Positions 44,301-54,632 of a stretch of 64,000 nucleotides of DNA are shown here, piece by piece. Under the pieces are notes generated by a model, which made no database searches, was not told the origin of the DNA, and saw only the letters and a list, made by a program, of their open reading frames with translations. The DNA is taken from NCBI GenBank assembly GCA_025602905.1, contig JAHLKI010000028.1, positions 124,001 through 188,000 on the forward strand, read 5' to 3'. Within the stretch, counting starts at the first letter, position 1. Each line of letters opens with the position of its first letter. A program made the translations under genes and the position numbers. This DNA comes from Phlyctochytrium arcticum. Taxonomy: Eukaryota > Chytridiomycota > Chytridiomycetes > Chytridiales > Chytridiaceae.

Positions 44301-44690
44301 GACACGATTCTTTGCCTGATTGCCCATCGCCAGTACGCAATCCTTGAGAAACATATGCAGCTTTCGACCCGATACCAATGACTTGCACTTGGTCCCTACC
44401 AACGTGGTCTCCAAAGGGTACCCAAGTGTGCCGTCATTTTGGACCATGCATCCAACAGCCGCGGTACCCTCGCACCAGTGAATGTATTCCCTCTGCCATC
44501 GAGAGTATGCTTTTTCGGTGTTGGAGTTTCTGGTCGATCTGGCTTGCCGAGTGGTAGAGGCTACCGACTGTTGTTCGAGGTAGCGAGCATGGTCTTCGGG
44601 AGATAATGCAGCAATTTCCTCTGCGGTCAATGATATCTCATGGTACATATACAGGGGAACCCCCTGCACCTTTCTGGCCCTTCGTGGCAT
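41389..44690 (-). CDS. Crypton-type tyrosine recombinase / Ndc10-GCR1-domain protein
   Basis: Minus-strand gene with nine exons: 44690-44066, 44009-43904, 43866-43341, 43282-42479, 42409-42076, 42021-41950, 41896-41787, 41727-41555, 41485-41389. Together they encode 948 residues without a stop; the introns are 37-69 bases, GT-AG. The middle matches the Ndc10 domain-II/Crypton recombinase pattern: LRAVMQRSQFMRRLKLSDI, RHKDILLCPWNSMAFWVFE, YDTQYNLQRTALDACGV, THCCRKWAAMENERKGV (the HxxR box), then GAYTTGLPY with a candidate nucleophilic Tyr. The C-terminus has a GCR1_C-like DNA-binding block (AAWTEYEVGPSGGLPCK, then KWQARWRNSPSDRQFWSKRKPLY). Fungal Cryptons combine exactly these parts, so this is either an intact Crypton or a domesticated regulator. 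Confidence 0.8.
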
Positions 44691-45218
44691 GATGGATAGG
44701 CTAAAATGGCATTCAGATGTATATTAATAAGTTTGTCCGAAATTATAAACAAAGCTCGCCAGCAAGCACATACATTCAGCTACGGAATAAAATCAACTCC
44801 TATGATACAGCAAAAGATGATGACGGGGTAGGTAGAAAGAGAACGAGTGTAAAGTATGGGTAAAAGAACGGGGGTGAGGACTTTGTCGCAAAGCAATGCT
44901 GGAAAGAAAGGAAAGGCCAACAAGCGAGCGGAGTTTGGCGGAGTTGAAAGTATCAGTGCGCGTCTGTGATCTCAGTGACAAGCCCATTGAATCAATTAGT
45001 TGTGAGCCGGGCGCTGTGGAATTTGGTTCGATCCACTTCTGCCGCGTCTCAGTCGCATCTGAAACTTATAACTTTTGCAGATCTTCTCAGATCGTGTTTC
45101 CCTTCAAACTCTTTTCTCGGAGTCAGAGCATCCAGTACTTCGATAAATCCAGTTCCCCAACTGTGAGACTTCAGCCCCCCTGCCTCTTCTTGCAAAAACC
45201 CCGGATCTTCAGTCTGAA
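44691..45218. other. Spacer between Crypton gene and MULE half
   Basis: About 530 bases with an AT-rich part next to the Crypton start. No terminal repeat of the MULE could be recognised without its other end for comparison. Confidence 0.4.
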
Positions 45219-46288
45219 ATGTCTCAGCTTCGTGCCGCCAACTATGCTCGTGCAAGAAATTCGTCTTTGTACTATCGCCGCGAACGACTCTTTCATCCCG
45301 TCACTGCCGTCCAAATCCCCATCGAGGAGTTTGAGGCAGAGTGGAAACTTGGCGACAACTTCTGGACGCAATACAATGTCTACAATTATAAACGCAATGG
45401 GAACAAGTTGATAAGTTACAAGTGCAAATTTGACAAGCATCGCCAATCCAAAGGTAAACGACCCGACAAGGAAGGCGCTCCGCAAAAAAAGAGAAGGATT
45501 ACAAGCGTTTTCAGTCAAATTCCATGCACCGCACGCTTGGATGTATTCTTCAACAATTACACCAAGATGGTGACCTTCCAACATCCAACAGGATATGCCG
45601 AACACTCTGAAGGACACGACATTGGGGATGCTGATGACCGTCATTTATGTGGCCACGCATGCGACCTTATCAAGGCGGAAGCAGAATCGCCCTATGCTCA
45701 TAAAGACGTTGCAAAAGCTTTACCCTTGATTATTAAACGTTCAACATCCCCCAACCGTGCCAGCGCCCTCGGTCTAGATCGCATTTCTGCACGTGCTGTG
45801 TACAACGCTCGTTGGAGAGAGCGTCAGGAGCAGGCGGCCCCCCCAGGTTCGCTAGCGGACGACGCGATGCATGCTATTGACTACTTGTCGGCTGAAGGTT
45901 ACATCGTCAAGAGGTTCTTAACGGATGGATCTGACGAACAAGCCGCTGAAGGGTTTGCATTTGCAGTAAAGGAATCATTGAAACTACTTCCCAGCTGTAG
46001 TTATTTAGTTTTACTAGACTCCACCCATAAAACGAACCGATACGACTGGAGACTATTTACATGCATGATCAGAAACCAACAAGGCAGTTGGCTACCAGCG
46101 GCGCAGTTCTTTGTCAGTAACGAAAATGGGGATGCAGTATTCCAGGGCTTGGAGAAAGTTAGAGAAATGGTAGTGGAGGTGTGCGGGGTCGAATGGCAGC
46201 CGCGAAACATGCAGGTTGATCAATCAAACATTGAGAAGAATGGGATTATGCTTGCTTTCCCTGGCATGTCCGCGGGAGAAGAGGAGGT
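45219..46288 (+). pseudogene. N-terminal half of a MULE (Mutator-like) transposase
   Basis: The plus-strand frame carries an N-terminal FLYWCH/FAR1-like zinc region (YNVYNYKRNGNKLISYKC, later HPTGYAEHSEGHD). It is followed by the MULE transposase core: LLDSTHKTNRYDWRLF (catalytic Asp), GSWLPAAQFFVSNENGD, and QVDQSNIEKNGIMLAFPG (second Asp). The frame reaches GEEEV and then enters the palindrome of P unit copy 2 at 46289. The last five bases, gaggt, recur next to the C-terminal half (12962-12966, complement). The gene is therefore the other half of the transposase at 11947-12966. Confidence 0.85.
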
Positions 46289-46348
46289 TGTGATAGTGCA
46301 CTTAAAATCCCATAGTATATACTATGGGATTTTAAGTGCACTATCACA
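46289..46348. repeat. 60-base perfect palindrome at the P-unit terminus, copy 2
   Basis: Identical to 12967-13026. Unlike copy 1 it is not extended by an extra base pair, because the flanking base is t instead of c. Confidence 0.95.
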
Positions 46349-46357
46349 GGGGAGATT

Positions 46358-46463
46358 CCAACTATGGGCCAACTATGCCCCAACTATGCGGCAACTGTGA
46401 AGCCCGCTATGTGACCTTACTATAAGGCCGCTTCTCCACTATGTGACCTTATGATAAGGTCGC
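46358..46463. promoter_or_regulatory. Iteron-like array and hairpins, copy 2
   Basis: Same four 11-base units and hairpin pair as 13036-13141, unchanged. Confidence 0.45.
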
Positions 46464-46950
46464 CTCCATCAAACATCGAGCCATCTCACACATTATGAAT
46501 CATTCCTCTCCATATTTCATCGAGTGGTGCCGCTTGTCACGGGAAAGGGACTTCCACATTACACCGTGTAATAGGCTGCTTACGTAAGCATCGTGTCTCA
46601 TCTCCTCACACTCTATCCAAAAAAGCAACGACCCCCCGGGTTGATCGTTGCTCTCCTTTCAGAGATACCAAATTTATCTTTTAGTGACCTTGGTGAAGAC
46701 ACTGTATCGAGCCATCGAGACCTGAATCGTTGTGAATCGCTTATGGAGCGGGCCCTTTACGGGACTTTCAATCCTTTATAACATTCTCCGTAATATCGAT
46801 ATAACGCAATATCGATAATCTAGGATCATCGGGATCATCAGGAGTATCGATATCGCCCCCTGATATTGCTATGTCCCTCTCTGTGTCATTTTTTAATCTC
46901 CCCCGATTCTTCAACTTCTCACTTATTGAAATGTTTGATTCATTCCCCCG

Positions 46951-47202
46951 ATTGAATCTAACACTTCTAGCCCTTTTTCACCCTCTTTTTTGCCTCTCTC
47001 ATTCTCAATTTCATTTTACTTTTTTAAAAAACGTTTTTCTTTTCTCTTTGTCAAATTTTTACAAAAATACCGGCTAGAATGGCTAGGTTTTCTCTCTTCA
47101 TGTTTTTTTCTACATAAATAAAAAAAAAAGAATCTCTTTTCTCCATGTTTCTAGACAAAAAAAACCTAGATCGAAAAGGCTATGTCTAGTCTATGATCCT
47201 CT
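46951..47202. repeat. Left inverted repeat of gene module, copy 2
   Basis: Same as 13629-13880. Pairs with 50294-50544. Confidence 0.85.
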
Positions 47203-47403
47203 TCTTTCTTCCTTTTTCTCATACATCTTTAATGCGCAGTACGCACATTTATCGGTCCAACTTTGTCTGTCTCTTGGCACTTTCCCGATACACCCAGTCG
47301 CTTTATTGACACAAGGCTTAAAGGAAGTCCAACACCGGTCACAATAGGTCTTTGCATTTCGAATTGTTGTGTTACAATCGGTAGTTTTACAAGGTTTCGG
47401 CAT
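47191..47403 (-). CDS. Small Cys-rich protein, P unit copy 2
   Basis: Identical 70-residue protein to 13869-14081, with the same CxxC pairs and basic C-terminus. Its unbroken state in both copies contrasts with the helicase. Confidence 0.65.
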   Translation of the reverse strand: MPKPCKTTDCNTTIRNAKTYCDRCWTSFKPCVNKATGCIGKVPRDRQSWTDKCAYCALKMYEKKEERRGS

Positions 47404-47441
47404 TGTATGACAATGTTTAACTATATACTTCTACTGAATGT

Positions 47442-47651
47442 TTAAATGACATTGCGGGTTGCAACTCTTGGTATCCGGTGGATTTTTGCATCGAGATATG
47501 TGTGCTTCTCTGGATGTTTCAGTATTTTATGTGCTGTTACATGCGAAATGCCGAGTTTTTGTGCAAGTTCTCGAATACTGGCTGCCATGACAATCTTTTG
47601 TTCATCGAGAAATCGGACAATAGCAATATAATCAGAATCCGATGCTGGCAT
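47442..47651 (-). CDS. Small helix-turn-helix protein, P unit copy 2
   Basis: Identical 69-residue protein to 14120-14329, again divergent from the helicase with the same 133-base gap (one substitution in the gap near 47685). Confidence 0.65.
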   Translation of the reverse strand: MPASDSDYIAIVRFLDEQKIVMAASIRELAQKLGISHVTAHKILKHPEKHTYLDAKIHRIPRVATRNVI

Positions 47652-47784
47652 TGTTCAATAGTTTACTACTATTAGCCTATCTGTATATAATATTACACTG
47701 ATATTTTTGAAATCCGCTATGCGTTTGCTAGTATTTAAAGTTCTGTTTGGTGATTAATAGGATAGGACAACATTTTATCACAGA

Positions 47785-50286
47785 ATGCCACAAACAGAAC
47801 TTTTCAAATACGCGAAGAAAATGAAGCGCGCCAATCCCGCATTTGTTCCCATTCCCGCGTCTACAGTGACAAAAAGACCGCTTGGGAAATGGTCACTAAA
47901 CAATTATCTATTTGAGCGGGACTTTCCCAAGCGTGAAGGATGGGAATCTAACTGTAATATCGGTTTATTGGTATCCGACGAATATTGTTGATGTTGACGC
48001 AAAACCTCCGGCTGTTAATGGAAAAAAGAACACTTACTCGAATAATCACGGAACTGTGGATTTCCAAACGCTTATCGAGCAAAACGAACCACTTCCTGTC
48101 ACTTTAACTGTTACTACTCCTAGCGGAGGGAAACATTACTATTTTTCATTAACCGGTAAAGAAGGAGAAGAAAGACTTAAGAACTGGACATCCTGCATGA
48201 ATGTCAATAATCGTTTAATCGCTGTTGACATTAGAAAAAAGGGCGGTTATGTTATGTGCCCACCCTCTTTAAAAGGAACAAAACGCTACAGATGGGACAC
48301 TAACGATGAATTCAATGTTCCCATGGCGCCTTTTCCGAATTGGATTCTAAAAAACATCACGACTACAATGACCAAGCATCAAAAACATTTTGAGATGCAA
48401 AACTACACAAGCAATCCAGTTGAAAATACAGAGTTAAACGATGAAGATGTCGAAACTCTCATGTCGAGCAAATTTTGGCAGAATTGCTTCAAAATTGCAA
48501 GTTCGTCTACTGTTAACAATTTGTATATCATCACCGCCACAGCACCTTATTATTGTGACATTTGTGAAAGACAACATATAACAAACTCTAATCATCCATT
48601 TCTGGTAAGAAATAACGGTATTTTAAAATTTGTTTGTCGTCCTGGTAAAGGATTTAATCGAACTCTCGATATTGACTATTTAAAGTTGTGGGAAGATTTT
48701 CATCCACCTACTAAAACACTTATTGAAAATATGGATGTTTCTAATCGGGCTGTTTCTGAATTACTTTTTCAACACCTCAATAATACCGTCTTACCTACGG
48801 CTAACATGAACAAATGGTTGGTCTTTGATGAGAAAACCGGAGTATGGAGAGAAGAATTTCGGAATGTTATTTTACGTCCGGTTACGGACTATTTCGTGAA
48901 ATTAGTAAAGGAACTTTCCCAAATTTGCTTAAAGTTGCGAGCAGCGGATTCTCTCCAAAGTAATACATGGGAATCACGAATGACAGCGGCGACCGATTTA
49001 GACCACTCGCTATCCATGACTAGTAAGAAAAATGATCACTTGGCAGCACTTTTTGAATTGATACGCGATAGTCGTAAAGACGCACTGTTCAACACGAAAC
49101 GGGGGCTTCTTCATTGTGCCAATGGTGTTTATGACTTGGAAAAAGAAGAATTCAGAGAAGCACGACCTGATGATTATTCTACCGTGTCGTCTAATATAAA
49201 ATACTTGAACTACGATGAGCATCCAAAGGAGAAGCGAGATATCATCGAGAAATTTCTTGATGATGTAATGCTGGGACGTACTGAATTAATCGAATTTTTG
49301 CTGAAAATCATGTCATCAACATTAGACGGATATGTGCGAGATCAATTCTTCTTTTTCTTTCATGGTGTGGGTGCCAATGCAAAGTCACTTTTGATAAAAC
49401 TATTGAAGATATGTTTAGGTGATTATGGTGCAACCATTCCTTCAGCACTTGTTACTAAAGCAAATGTGAATGCCCAGGCAGCATCTCCCGCTTTGGTGGC
49501 TCTAGCACACAAGCGGGGGTCATTTTTAACTAGGGGACAAAGTTCTCTTTACGGAATTCTTGAAAATGGTGGCTGGAGGGGATCAGACAAGCGGAAGAGC
49601 ACTTTACAAAGAACAAGTTGTTGTTGATCTTATGACAAAGGTGTTTATTGCTGTGAATGATTTACCAAATATTGAGGATAAAACACCGCGGTTTCTGGCG
49701 AAAAGTTGTTATAATCCCTTTTGATTGTTCATTTACTGACGATCCTAAACTACCCCATGAAAAAAAAATCATTGAAAGATACGAGGAAACCCTTCTACAA
49801 TGTGCTGATACTTTTCTGGCACTTTTGATCAAAACTTACATCACGAGTTACAAAAAAGACGGGATTCGTCGTGTTGACCATCCAAAGATTGTTACTGATT
49901 TGGTTTCCAAATATGAAGAATCACAAAATATCCCTCTCCAGTTTGTGAATGGATCCATATCTAAAACGAACGACAAAAACATGATTATTAGTACAGCAAG
50001 CATTGATGAAGCATTTAACAACTTTTGCCGAGCAAAAGGAATCACAAAGAACTCGCAGATTGTTAAACATCTCTATGAAATGTTGGATAAGTTGTTTCCC
50101 CCTAAAAATGAACGTCGTCAAGTGTGGAGTGATGGGAAAAATGTACTCGCATGGGTTGGTGGCCGGCTGTTGAACGATTGGGAACTTGCAGGTGATGATG
50201 ATGAAGTGTATGAGAATGTCAACAAAAAAGACCTCCGGGAAAAATGGGACGCTCGTGCAGCGAGCAACTCAGCAATGGTACGCTGA
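47785..50286 (+). pseudogene. PrimPol-SF3 primase-helicase, frame-broken, P unit copy 2
   Basis: Same domain order and the same three frame breaks as copy 1 (ORFs 47785-47991, 47912-49627, 49657-50286). Two amino-acid changes are visible: LRAADSL versus LRAVDSL, and NVLAWVGG versus NVRAWVGG. An extra A near 50228 restores a different C-terminus (KDLREKWDARAASNSAM), which reads as the more natural end. Copy 1 therefore has an additional break that copy 2 lacks. Confidence 0.85.
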
Positions 50287-50293
50287 AGAATGA

Positions 50294-50544
50294 AGAGAAT
50301 CATAGACTAGACATAGCCTTTTTGAACTAGGTTTTTTTTGTCTCGAAACATGAAGAGAAAAGAGATTTTTTTTTTTAAATTTTGTAGAAAAAAACATGAA
50401 GAGAGAAATCCTAGCCATTCTAGCCGGTATTTGAGAGATATTTCTTGAAACAGAAATGAAAAACGTTTTTTATAAAAGTAAAATGAAAATGAGAATGAGA
50501 GAGGCAAAAAAAAGGCCGAAAATGGGCTAGAAGTGTGAGGAATC
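50294..50544. repeat. Right inverted repeat of gene module, copy 2
   Basis: Partner of 46951-47202, one T longer than in copy 1. Confidence 0.85.
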
Positions 50545-50579
50545 AATAGTAACATCCCCCCATAGCACACCCGTAAAAA

Positions 50580-50658
50580 GGGGGGTCAAATCGTTGATCT
50601 TGATAATCTCGATAATCTAGGATCATCAGGAACATTAGGATTATCGATATTACCCCCC
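50580..50658. terminator. G6...C6 nested hairpin motif, P unit copy 2
   Basis: Same as 17256-17334. Followed by a second hairpin (aaagtcc...ggacttt with gacataatgtc inside) before the unit ends at 50754. Confidence 0.45.
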
Positions 50659-50754
50659 TTTTTTCCTATATGACATGGGATATTTTGTAAAAACAAAGTC
50701 CAAACTCTGACATAATGTCGGACTTTTTTTAAAGTTTGTGTTATTTGCTAGACT

Positions 50755-51215
50755 CAGGACTTCAAAAGAGACAGCATATGATCCGATGTCTAACATGACC
50801 TGAAATCGTTCGAATCCCGTATCATAGACGATGAAGAGGTCGATGACAGCGATACAAGACACATACATTCGCCCATTGCAGCATCAGTTGGGTTCCCTCC
50901 TGTAGTTTTTCCACCATATGACCACCCTTCTCGACCCTTGATGACCGTTTTCACCCAGTCCTGACAATTATTAATAGTTGCCAGATTCATTTCGAAGTTT
51001 TCGCTCAATTCTATTAACAACTGATGCGTCTGATGGAAAGTGAGATTTGTCCGCCCGATCGTCTCTGGTTCTCCTAAAAGTGAAGGGGATTCAGGGCGAA
51101 ACCTCATGCAATCATACTGCGACATTCCGTCTTCGAACTTTTGGATGTGATGGACTGGTTGAGTAACAATTCCGTCTTCGGGTTCTGTCGTGATGTAAAG
51201 CAACGCCCAGTGTGA
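50755..51215 (-). pseudogene. Unrecognised gene fragment truncated by P unit copy 2
   Basis: The minus-strand frame from about 51215 reads LLYITTEPEDGIVTQP, RFRPESPSLLGEPETIGR, QLLIELSENFEMNLATIN, GREGWSYGGKTTGGNPTD. In a shifted frame it reads YVSCIAVIDLFIVYDTGFE and GSYAVSFEVL, where it stops abruptly at the P-unit boundary. Composition is protein-like. The family is not recognised. It is either a host gene fragment or further element cargo. Confidence 0.4.
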
Positions 51216-51239
51216 TAATTCAAAAGATGGAGCATATTA

Positions 51240-51650
51240 TCCGGTGTGGCAATGAGGATATCAGAAGAACATTTTGTTTCTTCCCCTTACGACACCGCTA
51301 CGATCCATTGGCCCTTCACAATCTTGCCCCGATTGTATTTGTGCTTACCAAATATAGTCTCATCGATCTCCACCTCTTTGACAGGTCCTTCCCCCAATAT
51401 TTCGTCGTTGTTGAGAAGTTCGATATAGTCGCAGCAGACATTGCGACGGAGGTCGTACCATTCTACAACCGTTTTGGGGCCTTCGGTGCTGCTCTGATGA
51501 CCGGCGTGGTGCTGAAGGGCTTTCTGACACCATTTCCAGATGACAGTCAGAAGTTGCTGAAGATCGAGCCGACTTTCGTCAAACATCGAACTGTACCGAA
51601 CGATTCTGGAGACTTGGCAGCCGTGGTATCGCCATCAGTGACCGTCCACG
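51240..51650 (-). pseudogene. Merlin (IS1595/ISXO2-like) transposase remnant
   Basis: The minus strand encodes a transposase fragment: SSMFDESRLDLQQLLTVIWKW, TVVEWYDLRRNVCCDYI, then VEIDETIFGKHKYNRGK and GQWIV. The EIDE(T)xFGKxKYNRG block contains the first catalytic Asp of DDE_Tnp_IS1595 transposases, found in Merlin elements. After QWIV the frame shifts (VGGVVRGRNKMFF) and the remaining catalytic residues are lost. It is a dead remnant. Confidence 0.75.
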
Positions 51651-51980
51651 CAGGACTTTCTTGACCTTGAGGGGAAGATGTCAGGAAGATGTGTGGAAGG
51701 TCGCTACGCGTTTGACGGGCTGCGCACTGCTGCGCACTCTGGCTGTGCCGCTGCGCGCAATATAACTGTTTCCGGACAGACCCGAACCGCGTCGGTCCAA
51801 TCGTGAAGCGTCACCAGCGTCTCCACCCATTTGTATCCAAAGTCGCCTTATCAGCGCATTTCCAGAGCGTATCTAGCATAACCCCAGCTGCTTTTTTTTC
51901 TGTACAGTTTTGGACCGGCATCGATCGCGGGTATAAATAACGAGATCAGTCACCAAGGAACATCAGAAACTACCATCGCA
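51651..51980 (+). promoter_or_regulatory. Spacer and probable promoter of the oxidoreductase gene
   Basis: Repeats of 'ctgcgcactctgg/ctgctgcgcact' near 51720. A TATA-like site (gtataaataacg near 51931) lies about 50 bases before the start codon at 51981. Confidence 0.4.
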
Positions 51981-53518
51981 ATGACCAACAGCAACAGCAA
52001 GGACCAAGGAGGGCCTTTGAGGGTCGCCTTTATTGGAGCGGGCGGAGTCAACTTTGGATCTTCAGAGGGGCCTTGGAATCACTCGTCTTGCCTGGAAAGG
52101 TATGTGTGGAAAAATTAACGAGATTGAGACAATGAGCTGATCTAGCAACTTTTAGGATCCTGGGCAAACAGTTGATTGTGTCTGCCGTCGTTGATCCGTT
52201 CCCGGCTGCGCGTGAGCGAGTCCTGGCTGCAAAGCGAGCGACACCTTCGGCCACCACTGCTGGGGCCTACAAATTGACTCGTCAATATGCAAACATTCAC
52301 GAATTCATTGCTGATGTCGCCCCTGCCCCATCGCCCGTCAGTGAATCCGGGACGGGAGCATCAACCCCCATTGATTTGGGAGAGATTGACGAAGGGTTTG
52401 CCCCGCACATGATCTTGATTGGAATTCCCCCCGCCCATCATGGAGGATCGCGGGAAGGAGTCGATATGGAAATCACGCTGGCCAAGGCCTTTCCGGACGC
52501 TGCCCTGTTTGTCGAAAAGCCCCTTTCAAGTAGTCCCGTTGAAGAGGTGAGGAGTGTCGCTCAGCACTTGACCGATCATGTTGTATCCGTCGGATACTTT
52601 ATGCGCTACCTCCGAGCCGTGCAAAAGATGAAGCAAATCATTCGCGAAAATAATTTGACTGTCATGGCGACACAAGCCCGCTACGCATCTTGCTACCCTA
52701 GCATCCAGAAACGCGACTGGTGGATGAAGTCCATTTCGTGCACACCTATCGTCGAGCAAGGCACGCATTTCGCCGATTTGTCGCGTTACTTTGGCGGCGA
52801 TGTCATTGTCAACTCGGTTGCTGCGCACGGTATTGACCATGATGAAACTCCTGGACAGCTGTCCAAATGCCCCATTGATGAATCGGCCATCCCACCTTCG
52901 GACCGTATCCCGCGAGTCACATCAGCTGTCTGGAAATACACTTCCGGAGCAGTCGGGTCCCTCCTTCACACCATTTCCCTCCATGGCGTTTCCTACGCGT
53001 GCGAACTGGAAGTGTTTTGCGATGGGTGGATGCTGCGTCTGGTTGACCCCTATGCCGCAGACGGCCCACCCAAAGTCTACGTCCGGTCCCCAACCGATCA
53101 TACGGAACGACTCGTCTTTCAAGAAGTAGACGACGCGTATTGGTCGCAAATGAATGTCTTGGTCAATGCCGTCCGACAGCGCCGCGCATACAAGCTCGAG
53201 CAACGCCAGCTCTTGACTCAGCATTTGTACTCTCTCTCGACCATCGCCGAGCCATCCCAGCCAATCAACACCCCGCTATCGCTGAGTACAGAGTCATTGA
53301 ACATCCCAGGATCGGATACCCCCCTCTCGGCAAATTCCGAAGCCTCATCGCAGAGCTCCCTCTTGCCTCCCGTCCCGGTTCCCAACAAGATTCAGTCCAC
53401 CGAGATTCTTTGCGATTGGGAGGACGGTAGCCGGAGCTATGAATTGACTTGGGCTATCCGTCGGGCGGCTGAACAGAGTCGACGGGAGCATGGGGGCGAA
53501 GTTGCCATCTCTCATTAG
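51981..53518 (+). CDS. Gfo/Idh/MocA-family NAD(P)-dependent oxidoreductase
   Basis: CDS joins 51981-52099 and 52156-53518 (56-base intron), 493 residues. Exon 1 supplies the dinucleotide-binding loop (RVAFIGAGGVNFG). Exon 2 continues LIVSAVVDPFPAARERVLAAKR, typical of the Rossmann domain, then LFVEKPLSSS (the EKP motif of the family) and VGYFMRYLRAV. The C-terminal domain includes WKYTSGAVGSLLHT. The C-terminus is Ser/Pro-rich and longer than in bacterial homologues. The substrate, probably a sugar or polyol derivative, cannot be told from the sequence. The first exon is short but clearly required for the nucleotide-binding motif. Confidence 0.82.
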
Positions 53519-53794
53519 CTGATTTTAATTGTGCTTTTGTGTGTGTATTAAGTAGTTTTGTTGTTTTTTCATGTTGTCTTTCTTGCTTTCCCTTTTTTTA
53601 AATTTATTTCATGTCACTTTGCATTTTTGCCCATATCAGTCCTTTGATCTTTTTGCAATGACCCTTCAAGGTCGTCGATTTTGACCTGTCATTTTCTGAG
53701 CCCGTTGTCAAGGACACCAGGAGTCCAAGTAGCCAGCCACAAAGCCCCTGTCCGTGGCAAATTGCCAGCTTCTCCTGGCAACGAAACCTCCACA

Positions 53795-54489
53795 ATGCTG
53801 CTTTCGCGCACACTTCCACTCATCCGATATTCAGCAACATCTGCTTCTTCTCTCGCACCCTCTGCAACCCGCTTCTTTCACGCTTCTTCACGAACAATGG
53901 TTAGAAAAAAAAAACGTCTCTTTGCGCAATTTTGGAGTGTCCATCTCACACCATCTTGCTTTCCCCATCGTGTAGGGTGTTACAAAGGAAACCATTTCTC
54001 CCGGTGACGGCAAGAACTTCCCCAAGAAGGTTTGCTTTCCCTGAGCATCATTAACTGGGGATCGAGTATCAGTGGCTTACATTTTATCGTAGGGCGACAC
54101 TGTTACCATGCACTACGTCGGAACCGTACGTCAATCCATTACTGCACGCTCCCTCCCATGATGGCTAAAACAAAAACATTTATAGTTCACTAAAGACGGT
54201 GGAAAGTTTGATTCATCCCGCGACCGTGGCCAGCCTTTTGTCACAAAGATTGGTGTCGGTTCCGTCATCAAGGGCTGGGACGAGGGTGTCCCACAAATGT
54301 CTTTGAACGAAAAGGCCAAGCTCCTCATCACTTACGACTTTGCCTACGGTGAACGGTAAGTCACATCCTGTTTACACTAAAGTCGTGTTTGCTGAATGTT
54401 GTGTGTGTATTTTTCTTAGTGGACACCCCGCTGGTATTCCCCCCAAGGCTGACTTGACCTTTGAGGTCGAGCTCCTCAAGATCAACTAA
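53795..54489 (+). CDS. FPR1: FKBP12-type peptidyl-prolyl isomerase, with a possible mitochondrial presequence
   Basis: Cis-trans prolyl isomerase, the cellular receptor of FK506/rapamycin in fungi. Exons 53795-53899, 53976-54029, 54093-54125, 54186-54355 and 54420-54489 encode 143 residues. The last 109, from an internal Met that ends exon 1, are a complete FKBP12: [54 protein letters not shown]. The first 34 residues ([16 protein letters not shown] ... RFFHASSRT) have the Arg/Ser-rich, acid-free look of a mitochondrial targeting sequence. Two starts could give mitochondrial and cytosolic forms. The frame is intact. Confidence 0.9.
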
Positions 54490-54632
54490 GGGAGTCTTTT
54501 GTATCTGCCGCGACTCATTTTTTGTAAATTTCATATAAATCAGGATTATTTCTTTGATTCTTAAAAAAATTTGCTTTATTTACAATGGCGGGGTGATGGA
54601 TGAGTGGCAGTGGGAGGGTAGAATTAGGGAGG

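Larger units (their letters stand above)
46289..50754. mobile_element. P unit copy 2: PrimPol-SF3 helicase virus-like element
   Basis: A 4466-base second copy of 12967-17430 in the same orientation, with the same order of parts. Differences seen are three substitutions and two extra single bases (one A near 50228, one T in a T-run near 50371). The left flank is the MULE N-terminal half; the right flank is a truncated unknown gene. The A unit that follows copy 1 is absent here. Confidence 0.85.
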
